The notes: generated from the sequence alone by a model not told the origin. A DNA stretch of 58,411 nucleotides from an uncultured Campylobacter sp. (GCF_938045625.1 NZ_CALIAV010000041.1:1-58411), one strand, 5' to 3'; shown: positions 27,750 to 38,295, numbered from the stretch's first letter. Program-made: numbers and translations.

Positions 27750-28541
27750 ATGGGCTTTTTTAAGAAAATTTTCGGCAAACAAGTGGATCTTGGCGAGCAA
27801 ATGCCGATTTATTTCGCAAGCAACGAAGAGGACTACATGCAGCGCGCATTCGAGCAGGCACGCGAGAGTTTTAGGTATTTTTGGCGTGAGCTTTACTGGG
27901 AGCGCCACAGGGTCGTGCCCGGGCTTGATTTTGCGATGGTTAAAATTTGCTTTTTAGATGTCGTGGATGGCGAGGAAGTGGGCGAGCACATGTGGATAAA
28001 CGACGTGGATTTTGACGGCGAGACTATCTCTGGCACGCTCGTAAACGAGCCTGACGCCGTGAAAAACGTAAAAAACGGCGACCGCGTGAGCGCGAAAATA
28101 GACGAGATGAGCGACTGGATGTTTGCCGTGGGCGGACGCGCGTACGGCGGCTTTAGCGTGCAGGCGATGCGCTCACGTATGCAAAAGGGCGAGCTAAAAG
28201 AGCATGATAAAGCGTGGGGGCTTGATTTTGGTGATTTTAACGATATTTTAGTCGTTTACGAGCAAAAAGAACACCCGGAAAATTTGACCGAGCACCCGAT
28301 GTGCAAAAATGTGCGCGAGAAATTTGAGCAATACGTAAAAGAGAACCCAAGTATCCTCACGGACGCCGATGAGCTCGGGTTTACGCAGCTGCACCACGAG
28401 GCACTCGCGGGCAATCTAGCGCTCATAAACATACTGCTGGCAAACGGCGCGGATAAAAACGTACGCACAAAAAGTGGCAAGACTGCGGCTGATTTAGCCG
28501 AGCATTTAGGCTGGGGGCATATCGTTAAGGCTCTTGCTTAA
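27750..28541 (+). CDS. DUF2314 domain fused to ankyrin repeats
   Basis: The 263-residue soluble protein has two parts. Residues about 18-165 look like DUF2314 (FWRELYWERHRVVPGLDFAMVK and WINDVDFDGETISGTLVNEP). The C-terminal 70 residues carry about two ankyrin repeats (DELGFTQLHHEALAGNLAL, then VRTKSGKTAADLAEHLGW). A protein-binding role is inferred from the ankyrin part. The start is ATG 27750 with AAGGA upstream. It stands alone. Confidence 0.85.
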   Translation: MGFFKKIFGKQVDLGEQMPIYFASNEEDYMQRAFEQARESFRYFWRELYWERHRVVPGLDFAMVKICFLDVVDGEEVGEHMWINDVDFDGETISGTLVNEPDAVKNVKNGDRVSAKIDEMSDWMFAVGGRAYGGFSVQAMRSRMQKGELKEHDKAWGLDFGDFNDILVVYEQKEHPENLTEHPMCKNVREKFEQYVKENPSILTDADELGFTQLHHEALAGNLALINILLANGADKNVRTKSGKTAADLAEHLGWGHIVKALA

Positions 28542-28919
28542 TTTGGTTTTAGGTCAAATTTGACGCTTGGCTAAATTTGGCCTAAATTTAAGAATTCTTG
28601 AAATTTATCTTTACGGCGTTGTTTTTCTCCGCTCTTGTTTCGGGGCTGTGCAACGACTAAAATTTAAAACAACAGCTTCGTTTAAAGCTGCACGACCGCT
28701 CAAGATCGCTCAAACTGCGTTGGATAAATCTTATTTTTGGAGCGGCTACTGGGTAAATTTTAACGCAGTCTATAAAAAAGATATATAAGCGCAACCGTAA
28801 ATTTCCACACCGAAATTTACGTTAAATTTATTTAAATAGGTTAGACTAGCCCCTTAAAATTTTATTTTAAGCAAAACCTAAGTAAAATACGCGATAAAAA
28901 TTAAAAAGAGGAATTAATT
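28542..28919. other. Intergenic region with one perfect hairpin
   Basis: No gene is supported in these 378 bp. CGTAAATTT and AAATTTACG (28796-28821) form a perfect 9-bp stem, followed by TTAAATTT. It may be a weak terminator. AAAGAGGA just before 28920 is the ribosome binding site of the next gene. Confidence 0.5.
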
Positions 28920-30284
28920 GTGGGATTTAAGAATATTATAGAAAAATTTGCAGTAAATTACGCTCATAATTCTATTCAAAAATCACTATACAACGAATTT
29001 AATATAGATATTTTGACCACGACTTACACCAAAACTCCAAAAAAAGACAAAAAGTACATGCTCTACGCTCACGTGCCCTTTTGCCATACATTTTGCCCGT
29101 ACTGCTCGTTTCATAAGTACCACTACGAGCAGGAGCTTGCCAAAATTTACTTTGAAAATTTACGCGAGGAGATGAGGCAGATAAAAGAGGCCGGCTTTGA
29201 TTTTAGCTCGCTTTACGTGGGCGGTGGCACGACGCTTATCAACGAACCTGAGCTAGAAAAGACGTTAAAACTTGCAAAAGAGCTTTTTAGTATCGAATAT
29301 ATCTCGGCCGAGAGCGATCCAAATCACATCTCGCCGGAGAGCCTCGGCCGTTTTGACGGGCTTATCGACCGCTTAAGCGTAGGCGTGCAAAGCTTTGATA
29401 ACGAGACACTAAAAAGAGTCGGCAGATATGAGAAATTTGGCTCGGCAGAAGAGACGAAAAGAAAGCTGGAGCAGGCTCTGGGCAAGATCCCGGTCATCAG
29501 CCTAGATCTCATCTTTAACCTACCAAATCAAACAAAAGAGCAGCTCATAAACGACATAAACGTCGCAAAATCGATCTCTGCGCAGCAGATCACCTTCTAT
29601 CCGCTCATGAAATCAGAGCTAACAAGAGAGAACATCGCTCGCTCGCTGGGCGTGTCAAACGTCGATAATGAGCGCGAATTTTACGAGATCATCGTGGGCG
29701 AATTTGCTAAAAGCAGCTATAGACAAAGCAACGCTTGGGCATTTTCAAATGAAAAAAGCGCAGACCTTCGCGACGAATACGTGGGCTCAAATTTAGAGTA
29801 CGTTGGTGTTGGCAGCGGTGCGTTTAGCTTCCTAGACGGCGAGCTTGTGATAAACGCATTTAACCTACTTGATTACGGCAGAAAGATCAAGGGTAGGCAA
29901 AGTCCGGTCATCGCAAAATGCGCATTTAGCAAGAAAGAGAGACTAAAATATACATTTTTAACAAGGCTTTTTGACGGCGCCGTGGATATCAAAACCTACA
30001 ACGAGCAAAACGACGCAAACATCAACAAAGATCTGTTTGTCGAGCTTAGCTTGCTAAAGCTAGTAAACGCGATCTACGAAGAAAACGGCGTAATAAAGCC
30101 GACGTTTTTTGGCAAATACATCTGCGTCGTGCTCATGCGTGACTTTTACGCAGGCATGGACAAAGTGCGCGCGATATTTAAGGACGATGCGAAGATCAAA
30201 CGCAGCAAAATTTTGCGCATAATGAGCGAAGACACCGAGCAAAAATTTGATCAAAACATCATTCAGCCGCGAGTCGCTATGTAA
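28920..30284 (+). CDS. HemN-like radical SAM protein (coproporphyrinogen dehydrogenase family)
   Basis: The 454-residue radical SAM enzyme has the cluster motif CHTFCPYCSF (CX3CX2C), the glycine-rich YVGGGTTLI, and the HemN-family segments DRLSVGVQSFDNETLKRVGR and ISLDLIFNLPNQT. It is equivalent to Cj0363c, annotated as a HemN-like protein. Family members include true oxygen-independent coproporphyrinogen oxidases, heme chaperones (HemW) and heme-degrading HutW/ChuW types, so the exact reaction is open. The start is GTG at 28920 with AAAGAGGA in front. Confidence 0.85.
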   Translation: MGFKNIIEKFAVNYAHNSIQKSLYNEFNIDILTTTYTKTPKKDKKYMLYAHVPFCHTFCPYCSFHKYHYEQELAKIYFENLREEMRQIKEAGFDFSSLYVGGGTTLINEPELEKTLKLAKELFSIEYISAESDPNHISPESLGRFDGLIDRLSVGVQSFDNETLKRVGRYEKFGSAEETKRKLEQALGKIPVISLDLIFNLPNQTKEQLINDINVAKSISAQQITFYPLMKSELTRENIARSLGVSNVDNEREFYEIIVGEFAKSSYRQSNAWAFSNEKSADLRDEYVGSNLEYVGVGSGAFSFLDGELVINAFNLLDYGRKIKGRQSPVIAKCAFSKKERLKYTFLTRLFDGAVDIKTYNEQNDANINKDLFVELSLLKLVNAIYEENGVIKPTFFGKYICVVLMRDFYAGMDKVRAIFKDDAKIKRSKILRIMSEDTEQKFDQNIIQPRVAM

Positions 30285-30438
30285 ATTTGACGCGATTTTG
30301 CCGTCAAATTTGCTTTTTACGCAGACTGCTTTAAATTTATCACGAAAATAACCCGCCCAAGCTTGTTTAAATTTAATTTGTGCTAAATTTCGCCCCGAAA
30401 GCGACCTTGCGGGCGCAAATTTTACCAAAGGCGAAGCG

Positions 30439-32700
30439 GTGGATACGGATAAATTTTTAAGCGAAATTTGGGGCGCTCTTAAGCTATTTTTGGATCCCAA
30501 GACGCAAATTCTCGCAGACGAGCGAAGCCTCGCCGTTTTGCTCGCGGCAGATGCTACAAATTTCGATAGATTTATGGCACTAAAGGAGTTTAGAGATATC
30601 CTTCACGCGCTTGGGCTAAAGGCCGATATATACAGCCTGCAGTGCGCCCAGCTAGGCGCGATAAACGCTCTAAAATCCGCTAAAATCTCAAATTCAAAAC
30701 TCCTCGCCGCCCTAGAAATCCTGCAAACCGAAAACATAATCTCCGCCGCGCATTTTAAGAGGCTTTCGGAGTTTTTACAGACCCTCGGCGCGGATTTGAC
30801 CGCAGGGAACGAGCAAGAGGGCGCAAAATTTAAAAAATCAGACGTCTTTCACCAAAAAATAGACGCGCTAAACGATATCTGCGAGCGAATTTTATCACTA
30901 AACCCGGGCGAGACCGTCGCAAACGCGGCAGCAAAAGCGCGCCAAAAAGCGCACGAGCTAGAGTTTAACGTCGCGGTTACCGGCGTCATAAACGCGGGCA
31001 AATCAACCCTGCTAAACGCGCTGCTGGGCAAAAAAATCCTAGGCGCTTCAAACGTGCCAGAGACGGTAAATTTGACCGTGCTAAAGTATGCGCCCGAGCC
31101 TTTTGCAAGGGTAAATTTTTGGAGCGAGGCTGAGCTAAAAGAGCTTGGAATAGCGCAAGATCAAGATGATGATATAGCCGAAATCTACGGCGATTTGAGC
31201 GTTAAATTTGAGAGCGAAACGGCGCAAAATTTAAACGGCAAATTTGACGCGGACGGCGAGTTGGCGGCTAAATTTGAGAGCCCTAGCGCGAGCGAGATTT
31301 GCTCCGAATCGCCAGCTAGCAAGACCGTTAAAACGGACGAGATCAAGCGCTACACCTCGGCGGACTCAAAATACGCTAAATTCGTAAAAAGCGTCGAGCT
31401 TTACGAAAATTTGGAACTTTTAAAGGATAACGTGCGCATCATCGATACGCCGGGCATCGACGACGCTGTGGCTCTGCGCGAGGAGTTGGTGCGGCGATTT
31501 ATGCGGGAGTGCGACCTGATGGTACACCTGATGAACGTCTCGCAAAGCGCCACGCAAAAGGATCTGGACTTCATCGTCGCAAGCCTGCAAAACTCCCACG
31601 CCGTGAGGCTCGCCGTGCTGCTCACGCACGCGGACGTGCTAAAGGAGGGCGAGCTAAACGAGGTCGCCGCCTACGCCAAAAAGAGCGTCGAGGAGCGCAC
31701 GCGGGAGCTCGGCGTCGGGGCGGAGTTTTTTGCCGTGAGCGCCAAAAGCTACTTTGAGGGTCGGCAAAACAGCGGCGTCGAGGAGTTTAAGGAGTATTTT
31801 TACGAGACGCTTTTTGGTCAAAATAGCCAAAAATCTCGCCTTGGCATCGAGGCATATAAAAAGGAGCTCGGCCGCGTCTGCGCGCAGTTTGCGGCGGATA
31901 CGCAAAGCGAGATTTTAAAGCTAACGGGCTCAAATTTGAGCTTGTCGCAAAAGCTTTCTGAACTAAACGAGCAAAAAGCTGTGCTGGCTAGCCGCCTAGA
32001 GGACGTGAGAGACGCGGTAAAAGAGGAGCTAGAGCGCCTAGATACGGCTAAAACCGCGGCTAGCTACGAGCTTGGGCTAAGATCGCTAGCGCAAACGCTA
32101 AAGCAGCGCGTCGCAGACGACGTAAACTACGCGGCCTCTAAAAAACAAAAGATCGACCCGCAACGCCTCTCGCGCATCGCGCAAACGACGATCAAAGACG
32201 GCGTTGCCGCCTTGATGCGTCAAAATCGCAACGAAATCGTGCGGCAAATCACCGCGTGCACGCAAAATATCGCGCTAAAATTCGGCGAATTTGATGGTAA
32301 AACGACGGCCGCCGAGATCTTTAGCATAAACGACTATCTGAACTCAAAAGGTATAAATTTAGAGTGCGCCCAGGTCGCGGACGCGGTGGCTAGCGCGGCA
32401 AACTCGGGCGCGCAAAGCGTAGCCGAGGCCGCCAAAGTAGCCGCGGAGGAGTTTTTAGGCGCCCAGCGGATCAAAAACTTCGTTTTCGAGCTTAGCGAAT
32501 TTGAAAAAAGCGAGTTTAAAAAACGTATCGAAGCCGCGCTAAAAGACAAAAAAAAGGCGCTCGCAACCAGCGAAGAGGCGCTAAAAATCGAGCTTGCCCA
32601 GCTGGCGAAAACTAGCGGGCGAGACTCGCGCGAGCTAGAGCGACTAAACTCGCAAAGCGAGGCGATAAATGCTATAAATTTGGAGCTGCACAGTGTTTGA
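30439..32700 (+). CDS. Bacterial dynamin-like GTPase, first of a pair
   Basis: This 753-residue GTPase has an N-terminal helical extension of about 170 residues. The G1 P-loop GVINAGKST is at 182-190, G3 is in IIDTPGIDD and G4 is probably LTHAD. A long helical stalk rich in Ala/Glu/Lys follows. It matches Cj0411 (Cj-DLP1), whose crystal structure with its partner shows a tetramer bridging membranes. The start is GTG at 30439. The stop overlaps the partner gene by 8 bp, so the two are coupled. Confidence 0.92.
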   Translation: MDTDKFLSEIWGALKLFLDPKTQILADERSLAVLLAADATNFDRFMALKEFRDILHALGLKADIYSLQCAQLGAINALKSAKISNSKLLAALEILQTENIISAAHFKRLSEFLQTLGADLTAGNEQEGAKFKKSDVFHQKIDALNDICERILSLNPGETVANAAAKARQKAHELEFNVAVTGVINAGKSTLLNALLGKKILGASNVPETVNLTVLKYAPEPFARVNFWSEAELKELGIAQDQDDDIAEIYGDLSVKFESETAQNLNGKFDADGELAAKFESPSASEICSESPASKTVKTDEIKRYTSADSKYAKFVKSVELYENLELLKDNVRIIDTPGIDDAVALREELVRRFMRECDLMVHLMNVSQSATQKDLDFIVASLQNSHAVRLAVLLTHADVLKEGELNEVAAYAKKSVEERTRELGVGAEFFAVSAKSYFEGRQNSGVEEFKEYFYETLFGQNSQKSRLGIEAYKKELGRVCAQFAADTQSEILKLTGSNLSLSQKLSELNEQKAVLASRLEDVRDAVKEELERLDTAKTAASYELGLRSLAQTLKQRVADDVNYAASKKQKIDPQRLSRIAQTTIKDGVAALMRQNRNEIVRQITACTQNIALKFGEFDGKTTAAEIFSINDYLNSKGINLECAQVADAVASAANSGAQSVAEAAKVAAEEFLGAQRIKNFVFELSEFEKSEFKKRIEAALKDKKKALATSEEALKIELAQLAKTSGRDSRELERLNSQSEAINAINLELHSV

Positions 32701-34540
32701 GGAGTTTATAAACGCGTATAAAACGCGGTATTTTAAGATATTTTCGGACGATTTTCACGGGCGATTTAGGCGTCTGCAAAACGAGCTAACCGAGCCCAAA
32801 TTTCACCCGAGCGCCGAGCTAAAACAGGAGCTAAATAAACTCGATCTGTTTTTATCCAGCCCGCTTACGGTCGCTATAGTCGGGCAGTTTTCTAGCGGCA
32901 AATCGACGTTTTTAAATGCGCTTTTGGGTAGCGAAATCTTGCCATCGGGCCTAACGCCCGTGACCTCCAAGCCGACCTTTATCAGATACGGTGCCGCGCC
33001 AGCTCTTAGCGTGCTTTACGAAAACGGCAGGGAACTGTATCTAGGCGTCGAGGAGATAGGGCGATTCGTCGATCAGCGCGTGTTTGGCGATGATGTTAGC
33101 AGGCTTTGCGTTTACGCACCCTCTGAAATTTTAAAGTTGGTAAATTTCGTCGATACGCCGGGGCTAAACTCGCTCTCAAAGGCCGACACCGCCGTCACGC
33201 ACGAGGTGCTAAAAGACGTCGCGGGCGTCATCTGGCTAAGCCTCGCCGACAATGCCGCGCGCGCTAGCGAAGCCGCGCAGATCGAGGAGTTTTTAGCTGG
33301 CGGGGGCAAAACGGCGATCTGCTTGCTAAATCAAAAAGATAAGCTAAGCAACGACGAGCTTGCGCGCCTCAAAACTCACGCGCAAACGACATATGGGCGA
33401 TTTTTCGAGCGTATCATCGCGGTTTCTGCAAAGCAGGCCGTAACGGCGCAGGCAAACGGCGACGATGCGCTTTTAGCAGAGTCAAATTTTAGCGAGGTGA
33501 TAAGCGCAGTCCGCGAACTTTTTGGCGGCGAAGAGATAAAAGAAAAATTTGTGCGCGAAAAGTGCGCTAGGCTGGTTGCCGTAAATGCCGAACAACACGA
33601 AAAAATCGCTAAAATTTACGAAAAAGCGGGCGAGATAATCGTGAAATTTGACGCGGAGCTGGAGTCAAATTTAAGAGCCGTGCAGGAAAATTTTAAGCCG
33701 AAAATCGAGCTAGCCTTTAACGAGCTAAAGCACGTCGCAAAGCTCGTTGCAGACGAAATCCTAGCTAGCCTAAAAAGCAAGAAAAAGTATAAATACGCGC
33801 CGCGAAAAACGCTACTAAAGGGTGAGTATTTTGAAGCTAGCACGTATGAGGCGGTGGATTTTGACAGCGACGAGGTGTTTTCAAAACTCATCTACAACGA
33901 CGTGAAATTCGCCAAATTTTTTAGAACGTATAAGCGGGGCTTAAGCGCGCTGCAAGAGGAGATCGGCACAGCGCTGGATGAAATTTATGCTCGGCTGGAG
34001 CACGAATTTATGATTTATAAATCCGAATTTGAAAACGCGCAAAAAGAGGACGAAACGCACTCTGATACCGTATTTGCCGACGTTAGGACGTATGCGGGGC
34101 AGGTTTATAGGACGTTTTTGCGAGACTATGAGACGGCGAAATTTAAAGGACTGCAAAAAACGGCGCTGTTTTTTGAAAAGCTAAACCTCAAAGTCGCCGC
34201 AAACTACGAAAACGCCGTTAAAATCGCGGTGTATTTTCTAAAAGAAAAGATCGCGGGCTCGATGCGTGCGCACGAGCAAAACGGCTTTGCGCTCTTTATC
34301 CCGAGCTTTGACGAGGTGCAAGACCGCGTTTTGACGTCGCTAAATTTATACGAATTTGAAAACGAGATGCTCGGCAATGCGTCGTTTTTAAATAAAATTT
34401 TATCGGCATTAAAGAGCGAATTTGCGCAGATAAAGGATGAAAAACTAGCCAATATCGCGGCTCTATCGGCAGGACACGAGAAGCTAAGGGATGAAATTTT
34501 AAAAGCGGGCGAGGGGTTTGTTGGGCAAGATCCTGTTTAA
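32693..34540 (+). CDS. Bacterial dynamin-like GTPase, second of the pair
   Basis: The 615-residue GTPase has the P-loop GQFSSGKS at residues 64-71, the G3 motif FVDTPGLNS, the likely G4 LNQKDKLS, and a long helical stalk. It corresponds to Cj0412 (Cj-DLP2). Together the pair probably remodels or tethers the inner membrane. The start is GTG at 32693, inside the end of the first gene. Confidence 0.92.
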   Translation: MFEEFINAYKTRYFKIFSDDFHGRFRRLQNELTEPKFHPSAELKQELNKLDLFLSSPLTVAIVGQFSSGKSTFLNALLGSEILPSGLTPVTSKPTFIRYGAAPALSVLYENGRELYLGVEEIGRFVDQRVFGDDVSRLCVYAPSEILKLVNFVDTPGLNSLSKADTAVTHEVLKDVAGVIWLSLADNAARASEAAQIEEFLAGGGKTAICLLNQKDKLSNDELARLKTHAQTTYGRFFERIIAVSAKQAVTAQANGDDALLAESNFSEVISAVRELFGGEEIKEKFVREKCARLVAVNAEQHEKIAKIYEKAGEIIVKFDAELESNLRAVQENFKPKIELAFNELKHVAKLVADEILASLKSKKKYKYAPRKTLLKGEYFEASTYEAVDFDSDEVFSKLIYNDVKFAKFFRTYKRGLSALQEEIGTALDEIYARLEHEFMIYKSEFENAQKEDETHSDTVFADVRTYAGQVYRTFLRDYETAKFKGLQKTALFFEKLNLKVAANYENAVKIAVYFLKEKIAGSMRAHEQNGFALFIPSFDEVQDRVLTSLNLYEFENEMLGNASFLNKILSALKSEFAQIKDEKLANIAALSAGHEKLRDEILKAGEGFVGQDPV

Positions 34541-34550
34541 TCGTGCTTAT

Positions 34551-34802
34551 CTAAACTATATTGGAAAGCCAAGTTAAAATTTGCTCCCAAACGGGCTTTT
34601 TGTTCTCGTCCTTGAAGCCTAAAAGTAGCTTGATGAATTTAAAAACGAAAATAACGAGCAGGAAAATATACGTGATGAAAATGCCGACTAAAATTTCGTC
34701 GAAATACTCTTTTGATATGAAGTAGATGACCGTGCATAGCGGAGCACAAACGGCTGCGATACCTAAAAATAGCTTGACTTGGCGTAGTAAAAAATCACTC
34801 AT
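34551..34802 (-). CDS. Small two-helix membrane protein
   Basis: The 83-residue protein has two hydrophobic helices (LFLGIAAVCAPLCTVIYFI and EILVGIFITYIFLLVIFVFKF) and a short polar tail. I place the start at the ATG at 34802, which has AAAAGG 10 bases before it. A TTG at 34820 would add six residues that overlap this site. The family is unknown. It lies convergent to the dynamin pair. Confidence 0.65.
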   Translation of the reverse strand: MSDFLLRQVKLFLGIAAVCAPLCTVIYFISKEYFDEILVGIFITYIFLLVIFVFKFIKLLLGFKDENKKPVWEQILTWLSNIV

Positions 34803-35023
34803 GCTTGATAACCTTTTCAAATTTGAGTAGCTAGGGTTGCATAAATTAAATCGCTTGCCAAATTTTCGCTAGCCGAGCTGCAAATTTAACGCTTAAATTT
34901 GCAAGAATGCGCGATAAAGCCGAGCGTGTAACTCAATTTTAGAGCAAGCGCAGTCAAATTTAACAAAAACGTTAGGCTAAATTTAACTAAATTTAATCCG
35001 CTGCACTCCAAATTTAGCCAAAT

Positions 35024-36751
35024 TTACCCGTCAAATCCGACTTTCTTATCCTCACCGAAATTTGAGCTCATCTCGCGTTTGATCTCGCTTTCAAAGTCGC
35101 CCATCGTAAATATCCCATCCTCGCGGACGGCTACTTTTAGCGCGGTATTTTTGAGAGCGAGCATGATTTGCGCGCCGCTTAGCTCAAATTTAGCCAGCTG
35201 TTTGACGTCGAAATTTTCCTCAAAGCTCGCATTTTCGGGCAGCACTTTGCGCCAGATCGCAAGACGAGCGGCGAGGTCGGGCTTTTTAAACTCGATCTTA
35301 TAATCAAACCTGCGAGAAAACGCGACATCTAGGCTCTGCAAGAAGTTCGTCGTGGCGATGAGCACGCCCTCAAACCGCTCGATTTGCTCCAAAAATATAT
35401 TTTGCATTTGATTGTGCATTTTATCTGCCCCACTGCCGCCCTCGACGCGCGTGCTTAGAAACTGATCGGCCTCGTTTAGCAGCAGCACGGGCTCGCTCTT
35501 ACTTTTGGCGCAGATTTCTTTGTATGTATCGAAAATTTTACGCACGTTTTGCTCGCTTTCGCCGACGTATTTGCTCAAAATTTTAGAGCAATCAAAGCTA
35601 AGAACCTGCTTTTTTAGGCTCTTTGCAAGGCTTAGCGCGCTCATGGTTTTGCCCGTACCCGGCGGTCCGTAAAAGATGATTTTGGCGTCCACGTTTTTAC
35701 GCGACTTGATCCCCCAGTTAGATAGGCGCGCCAGCACGCGGCGATCTACTTGTTTTAGGATCGCGTCCAGTAGCTCCTTTACTTTGACATCCAGCACGAC
35801 GTCGTTTATGTCGGTCGATGGCTCGATGAGCTCAAATATCTCCTGCTCTTTTACGAGTGTTTCTAGTGCTAGTTTTTTACTTTTGCTCTCGGTTTTTGGG
35901 TGCATTACGCTTTGTAAAATTTCGTCGGTTATGTAAAATGTCCTGCTAAAGCCGCCGTAAGCGTTTAGCGACTCGTCGTAGTCGATGAGGCTGTTTTCGA
36001 TTAGTTTTGAGCCCTCGTCTAGTAGAGCGCGGTTTTTGATGCGTTCAAATTCGTCCGCGCTCAAAATCCCCACAAGCGCGTTTAGATCGCGGTTTGCGTC
36101 CGTTTCGCCGACATACTCTTCCTTTAAAAGCGCGAGGAAAATCAGCTGCTCTTTGTCGTTTAGCGCGTTATCTTTGAAAATTTGCTCGACGGAGATCGAA
36201 ATTTTGCTTAAATTTAACCGTTTTTCGATGATGGCTTCTAGCTCTTTCACGTCTTTTTCGAGGCGGTTTTTGGCGTCGCTTGATACGTTTTTGCTAAAAA
36301 ACGAGAGCTTGCCGTAAAGCTCCACGCGTAAAAACTGATCTTTTAGATAATCAAGATGATCGGCGTAGGGCGCGACTGCGGGCAGCGTAAGCCCAAACTC
36401 GCCCTCTTCTAAAATTTTAAGAAAAAGCGGCGAGAGCGAGATCTCGCTGTGAAGCAGGCCGAGTAAATTTGAGCCCGCGCCGTCTGCGTTAGGGTTTTTA
36501 AATATAGAAAAGCCCTGCATGATCCAGCCGCTTTCTAGCAGGTTTTTTACATCCGCAAGGCCTGCTAAAAATTTATACTCCTCGCTACCAAAAACCACGC
36601 AAAGCACGTCGTAAACGCTACTTTGCGGAGTGCCTTCGACGTAGTTTTTGCTCAGGTGGCGTAAAATTTTCGCCTCGTTTTGGCTGCATTTTATGAGCGA
36701 GGAAATTTTAGAATTTTGCTCGCCGCCGATAAACTCTATCAAAAACCGCAC
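35024..36751 (-). CDS. AAA+ ATPase (Cj0377-like)
   Basis: The 575-residue protein has an N-terminal region of about 340 residues of unknown fold. A classic AAA module follows, with Walker A GPPGTGKT at 362-369, sensor and arginine-finger region SLDVAFSRRFDYKIEF, and Walker B LLLNEADQF in which the usual Asp is Asn. That NEAD variant occurs in a subgroup of AAA ATPases. It starts with GTG sharing bases with the stop of the acyl-CoA ligase gene (TAGTG), so the two are coupled. Its job is unknown. Confidence 0.85.
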   Translation of the reverse strand: MRFLIEFIGGEQNSKISSLIKCSQNEAKILRHLSKNYVEGTPQSSVYDVLCVVFGSEEYKFLAGLADVKNLLESGWIMQGFSIFKNPNADGAGSNLLGLLHSEISLSPLFLKILEEGEFGLTLPAVAPYADHLDYLKDQFLRVELYGKLSFFSKNVSSDAKNRLEKDVKELEAIIEKRLNLSKISISVEQIFKDNALNDKEQLIFLALLKEEYVGETDANRDLNALVGILSADEFERIKNRALLDEGSKLIENSLIDYDESLNAYGGFSRTFYITDEILQSVMHPKTESKSKKLALETLVKEQEIFELIEPSTDINDVVLDVKVKELLDAILKQVDRRVLARLSNWGIKSRKNVDAKIIFYGPPGTGKTMSALSLAKSLKKQVLSFDCSKILSKYVGESEQNVRKIFDTYKEICAKSKSEPVLLLNEADQFLSTRVEGGSGADKMHNQMQNIFLEQIERFEGVLIATTNFLQSLDVAFSRRFDYKIEFKKPDLAARLAIWRKVLPENASFEENFDVKQLAKFELSGAQIMLALKNTALKVAVREDGIFTMGDFESEIKREMSSNFGEDKKVGFDG

Positions 36752-38295
36752 TAAATTTCATCCTTTATCTGCTCTTTTAAAACGCGCTTTAACACCTTGC
36801 CCGTCGCGTTTTTAGGCAGTTCGTCTTTAAAATAAATCGTCTTTGGAATTTTAAAATTCGCCAAGTGCTTTTTGAGGTGCGCGCGGATATCTTTTTCATC
36901 CAAGCTCATATTTTCTTTAAACTGGATAAACGCCGTAACCTCCTCGTCCGCGTGTTCGTCTCTGACTCCGATAACCGCGGCGGCTTCGACTTGGGGCAGT
37001 TTAAACAGCACCTCCTCGATCTCGCGCGGGTAGATGTTGATGCCCTTTGAGATGATGAGGTCTTTTTTGCGGTCGACGATAAAGATATAGCCTTCTTCGT
37101 CGATCTTAACGAGATCGCCCGTACGCAGCCAGCCGTTTACGATCGTCTCGTCGGTGGCGTCTGGCATATTTAGGTAGCCTTGCATCACGCAGTCGCCTTT
37201 TACGATTAGCTCGCCGACTTCGCCTGCGGGTAGCTCGATCATCTCGTCGTTTATACATTTTACTTTGTAGCCCGGCAGCGGCAAGCCGACGCTTGAGATT
37301 TTTTGTTTTTGTAGCGTGTTTGCCGAGACGATAGGCGAGCATTCGCTAAGGCCGTAGCCCTCTATCAGTACCGCGCGCGGAAATTTAACGCGAAAATCCG
37401 CGATAGTCTGCTCGGCCAAAGGCGCTCCGCCGCTGATGAAAATCCTAATGCAGTTAAACCAGCGAAAATACCACGGGATTTTTGCTTTTCCGATAGCTGT
37501 ATAGATCGCCGGCACGCCTAAAAATACGGTCGCACGCTTGAGCAGGACTTGTTTTAGGACGTTTGAAAACGGGAAAATGGACTTTACTAAAATAAGCGAA
37601 CACGCCGAAAATATCGGTAGCAGCACCATCGCCGTGAGAGTAAAGCTGTGAAACATCGGCAAAAACACGGCAAATCTATCCTTCGTGCGTACGTGAAAGA
37701 CCTCTTGCGCGCCCTGGACGTTTGAGATGAGGTTGCGGTAGCTGATCATCGCGCCCTTTGGCTTGCCCGTGGTGCCTGAGGTGTAGATGATGTGGGCTAG
37801 GTCATTAAGCTTTGGTCGGTCGGTCAAATTTAGCTCTATACGGCAGTTTAGCGCGTGCGCGTAGGCGATATTGTTTCCGTCAAATTCAGCCCTATCGCCG
37901 ATCCAGACGATCTTTTTGATTGCGGTTTTGCTCTCTAGTCCGCGTATCTCTTTGGCTAGCTCGGCCGAAGCAAAGAGAAATTTCGCCCCGCAGTCGTTTA
38001 TGATGTATTCGAATTCTTCGTATTTTAAAAAGGTATTTATCGGCACGGCCACGGCGCCTAGTAGCGTGATGGCAAAGTAGCTAGCGATAAACTCGGGCGA
38101 GTTGTTTACGATCATCGCGACGCGGTCGCCCTTTTTTATGCCCATACCTTGCAAAAACGCAGCCAGCGTAAATGCGTTTGCGCGTAGCTGATTGTAGCTA
38201 ATCTTGCTAGTTTCTGTATAGATCGCGATGCCGCCGCCGTTTTTACCTACTGCGGCGTTTAGCATATCCTCGAAATTTTCGTAAGGGTAGTTCAT
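36751..38295 (-). CDS. Long-chain acyl-CoA ligase (AMP-forming)
   Basis: This 514-residue ANL-superfamily enzyme has the AMP-binding P-loop IIYTSGTTGKPKGAM, the motif GYGLSECSPIV and the hinge/ATP motif GWLRTGDL. The catalytic lysine lies in LPKNATGKVLKR near the C-terminus. It activates a fatty acid to acyl-AMP and then acyl-CoA. It follows the FadL-type porin gene by 9 bp, which supports a fatty-acid uptake and activation unit. Confidence 0.9.
   Translation of the reverse strand: MNYPYENFEDMLNAAVGKNGGGIAIYTETSKISYNQLRANAFTLAAFLQGMGIKKGDRVAMIVNNSPEFIASYFAITLLGAVAVPINTFLKYEEFEYIINDCGAKFLFASAELAKEIRGLESKTAIKKIVWIGDRAEFDGNNIAYAHALNCRIELNLTDRPKLNDLAHIIYTSGTTGKPKGAMISYRNLISNVQGAQEVFHVRTKDRFAVFLPMFHSFTLTAMVLLPIFSACSLILVKSIFPFSNVLKQVLLKRATVFLGVPAIYTAIGKAKIPWYFRWFNCIRIFISGGAPLAEQTIADFRVKFPRAVLIEGYGLSECSPIVSANTLQKQKISSVGLPLPGYKVKCINDEMIELPAGEVGELIVKGDCVMQGYLNMPDATDETIVNGWLRTGDLVKIDEEGYIFIVDRKKDLIISKGINIYPREIEEVLFKLPQVEAAAVIGVRDEHADEEVTAFIQFKENMSLDEKDIRAHLKKHLANFKIPKTIYFKDELPKNATGKVLKRVLKEQIKDEI

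Noticed and set aside
28567..28788. 73-codon frame after the DUF2314 gene
   Set aside because: There is no initiator context or recognisable domain, and it sits in AT-rich intergenic DNA.
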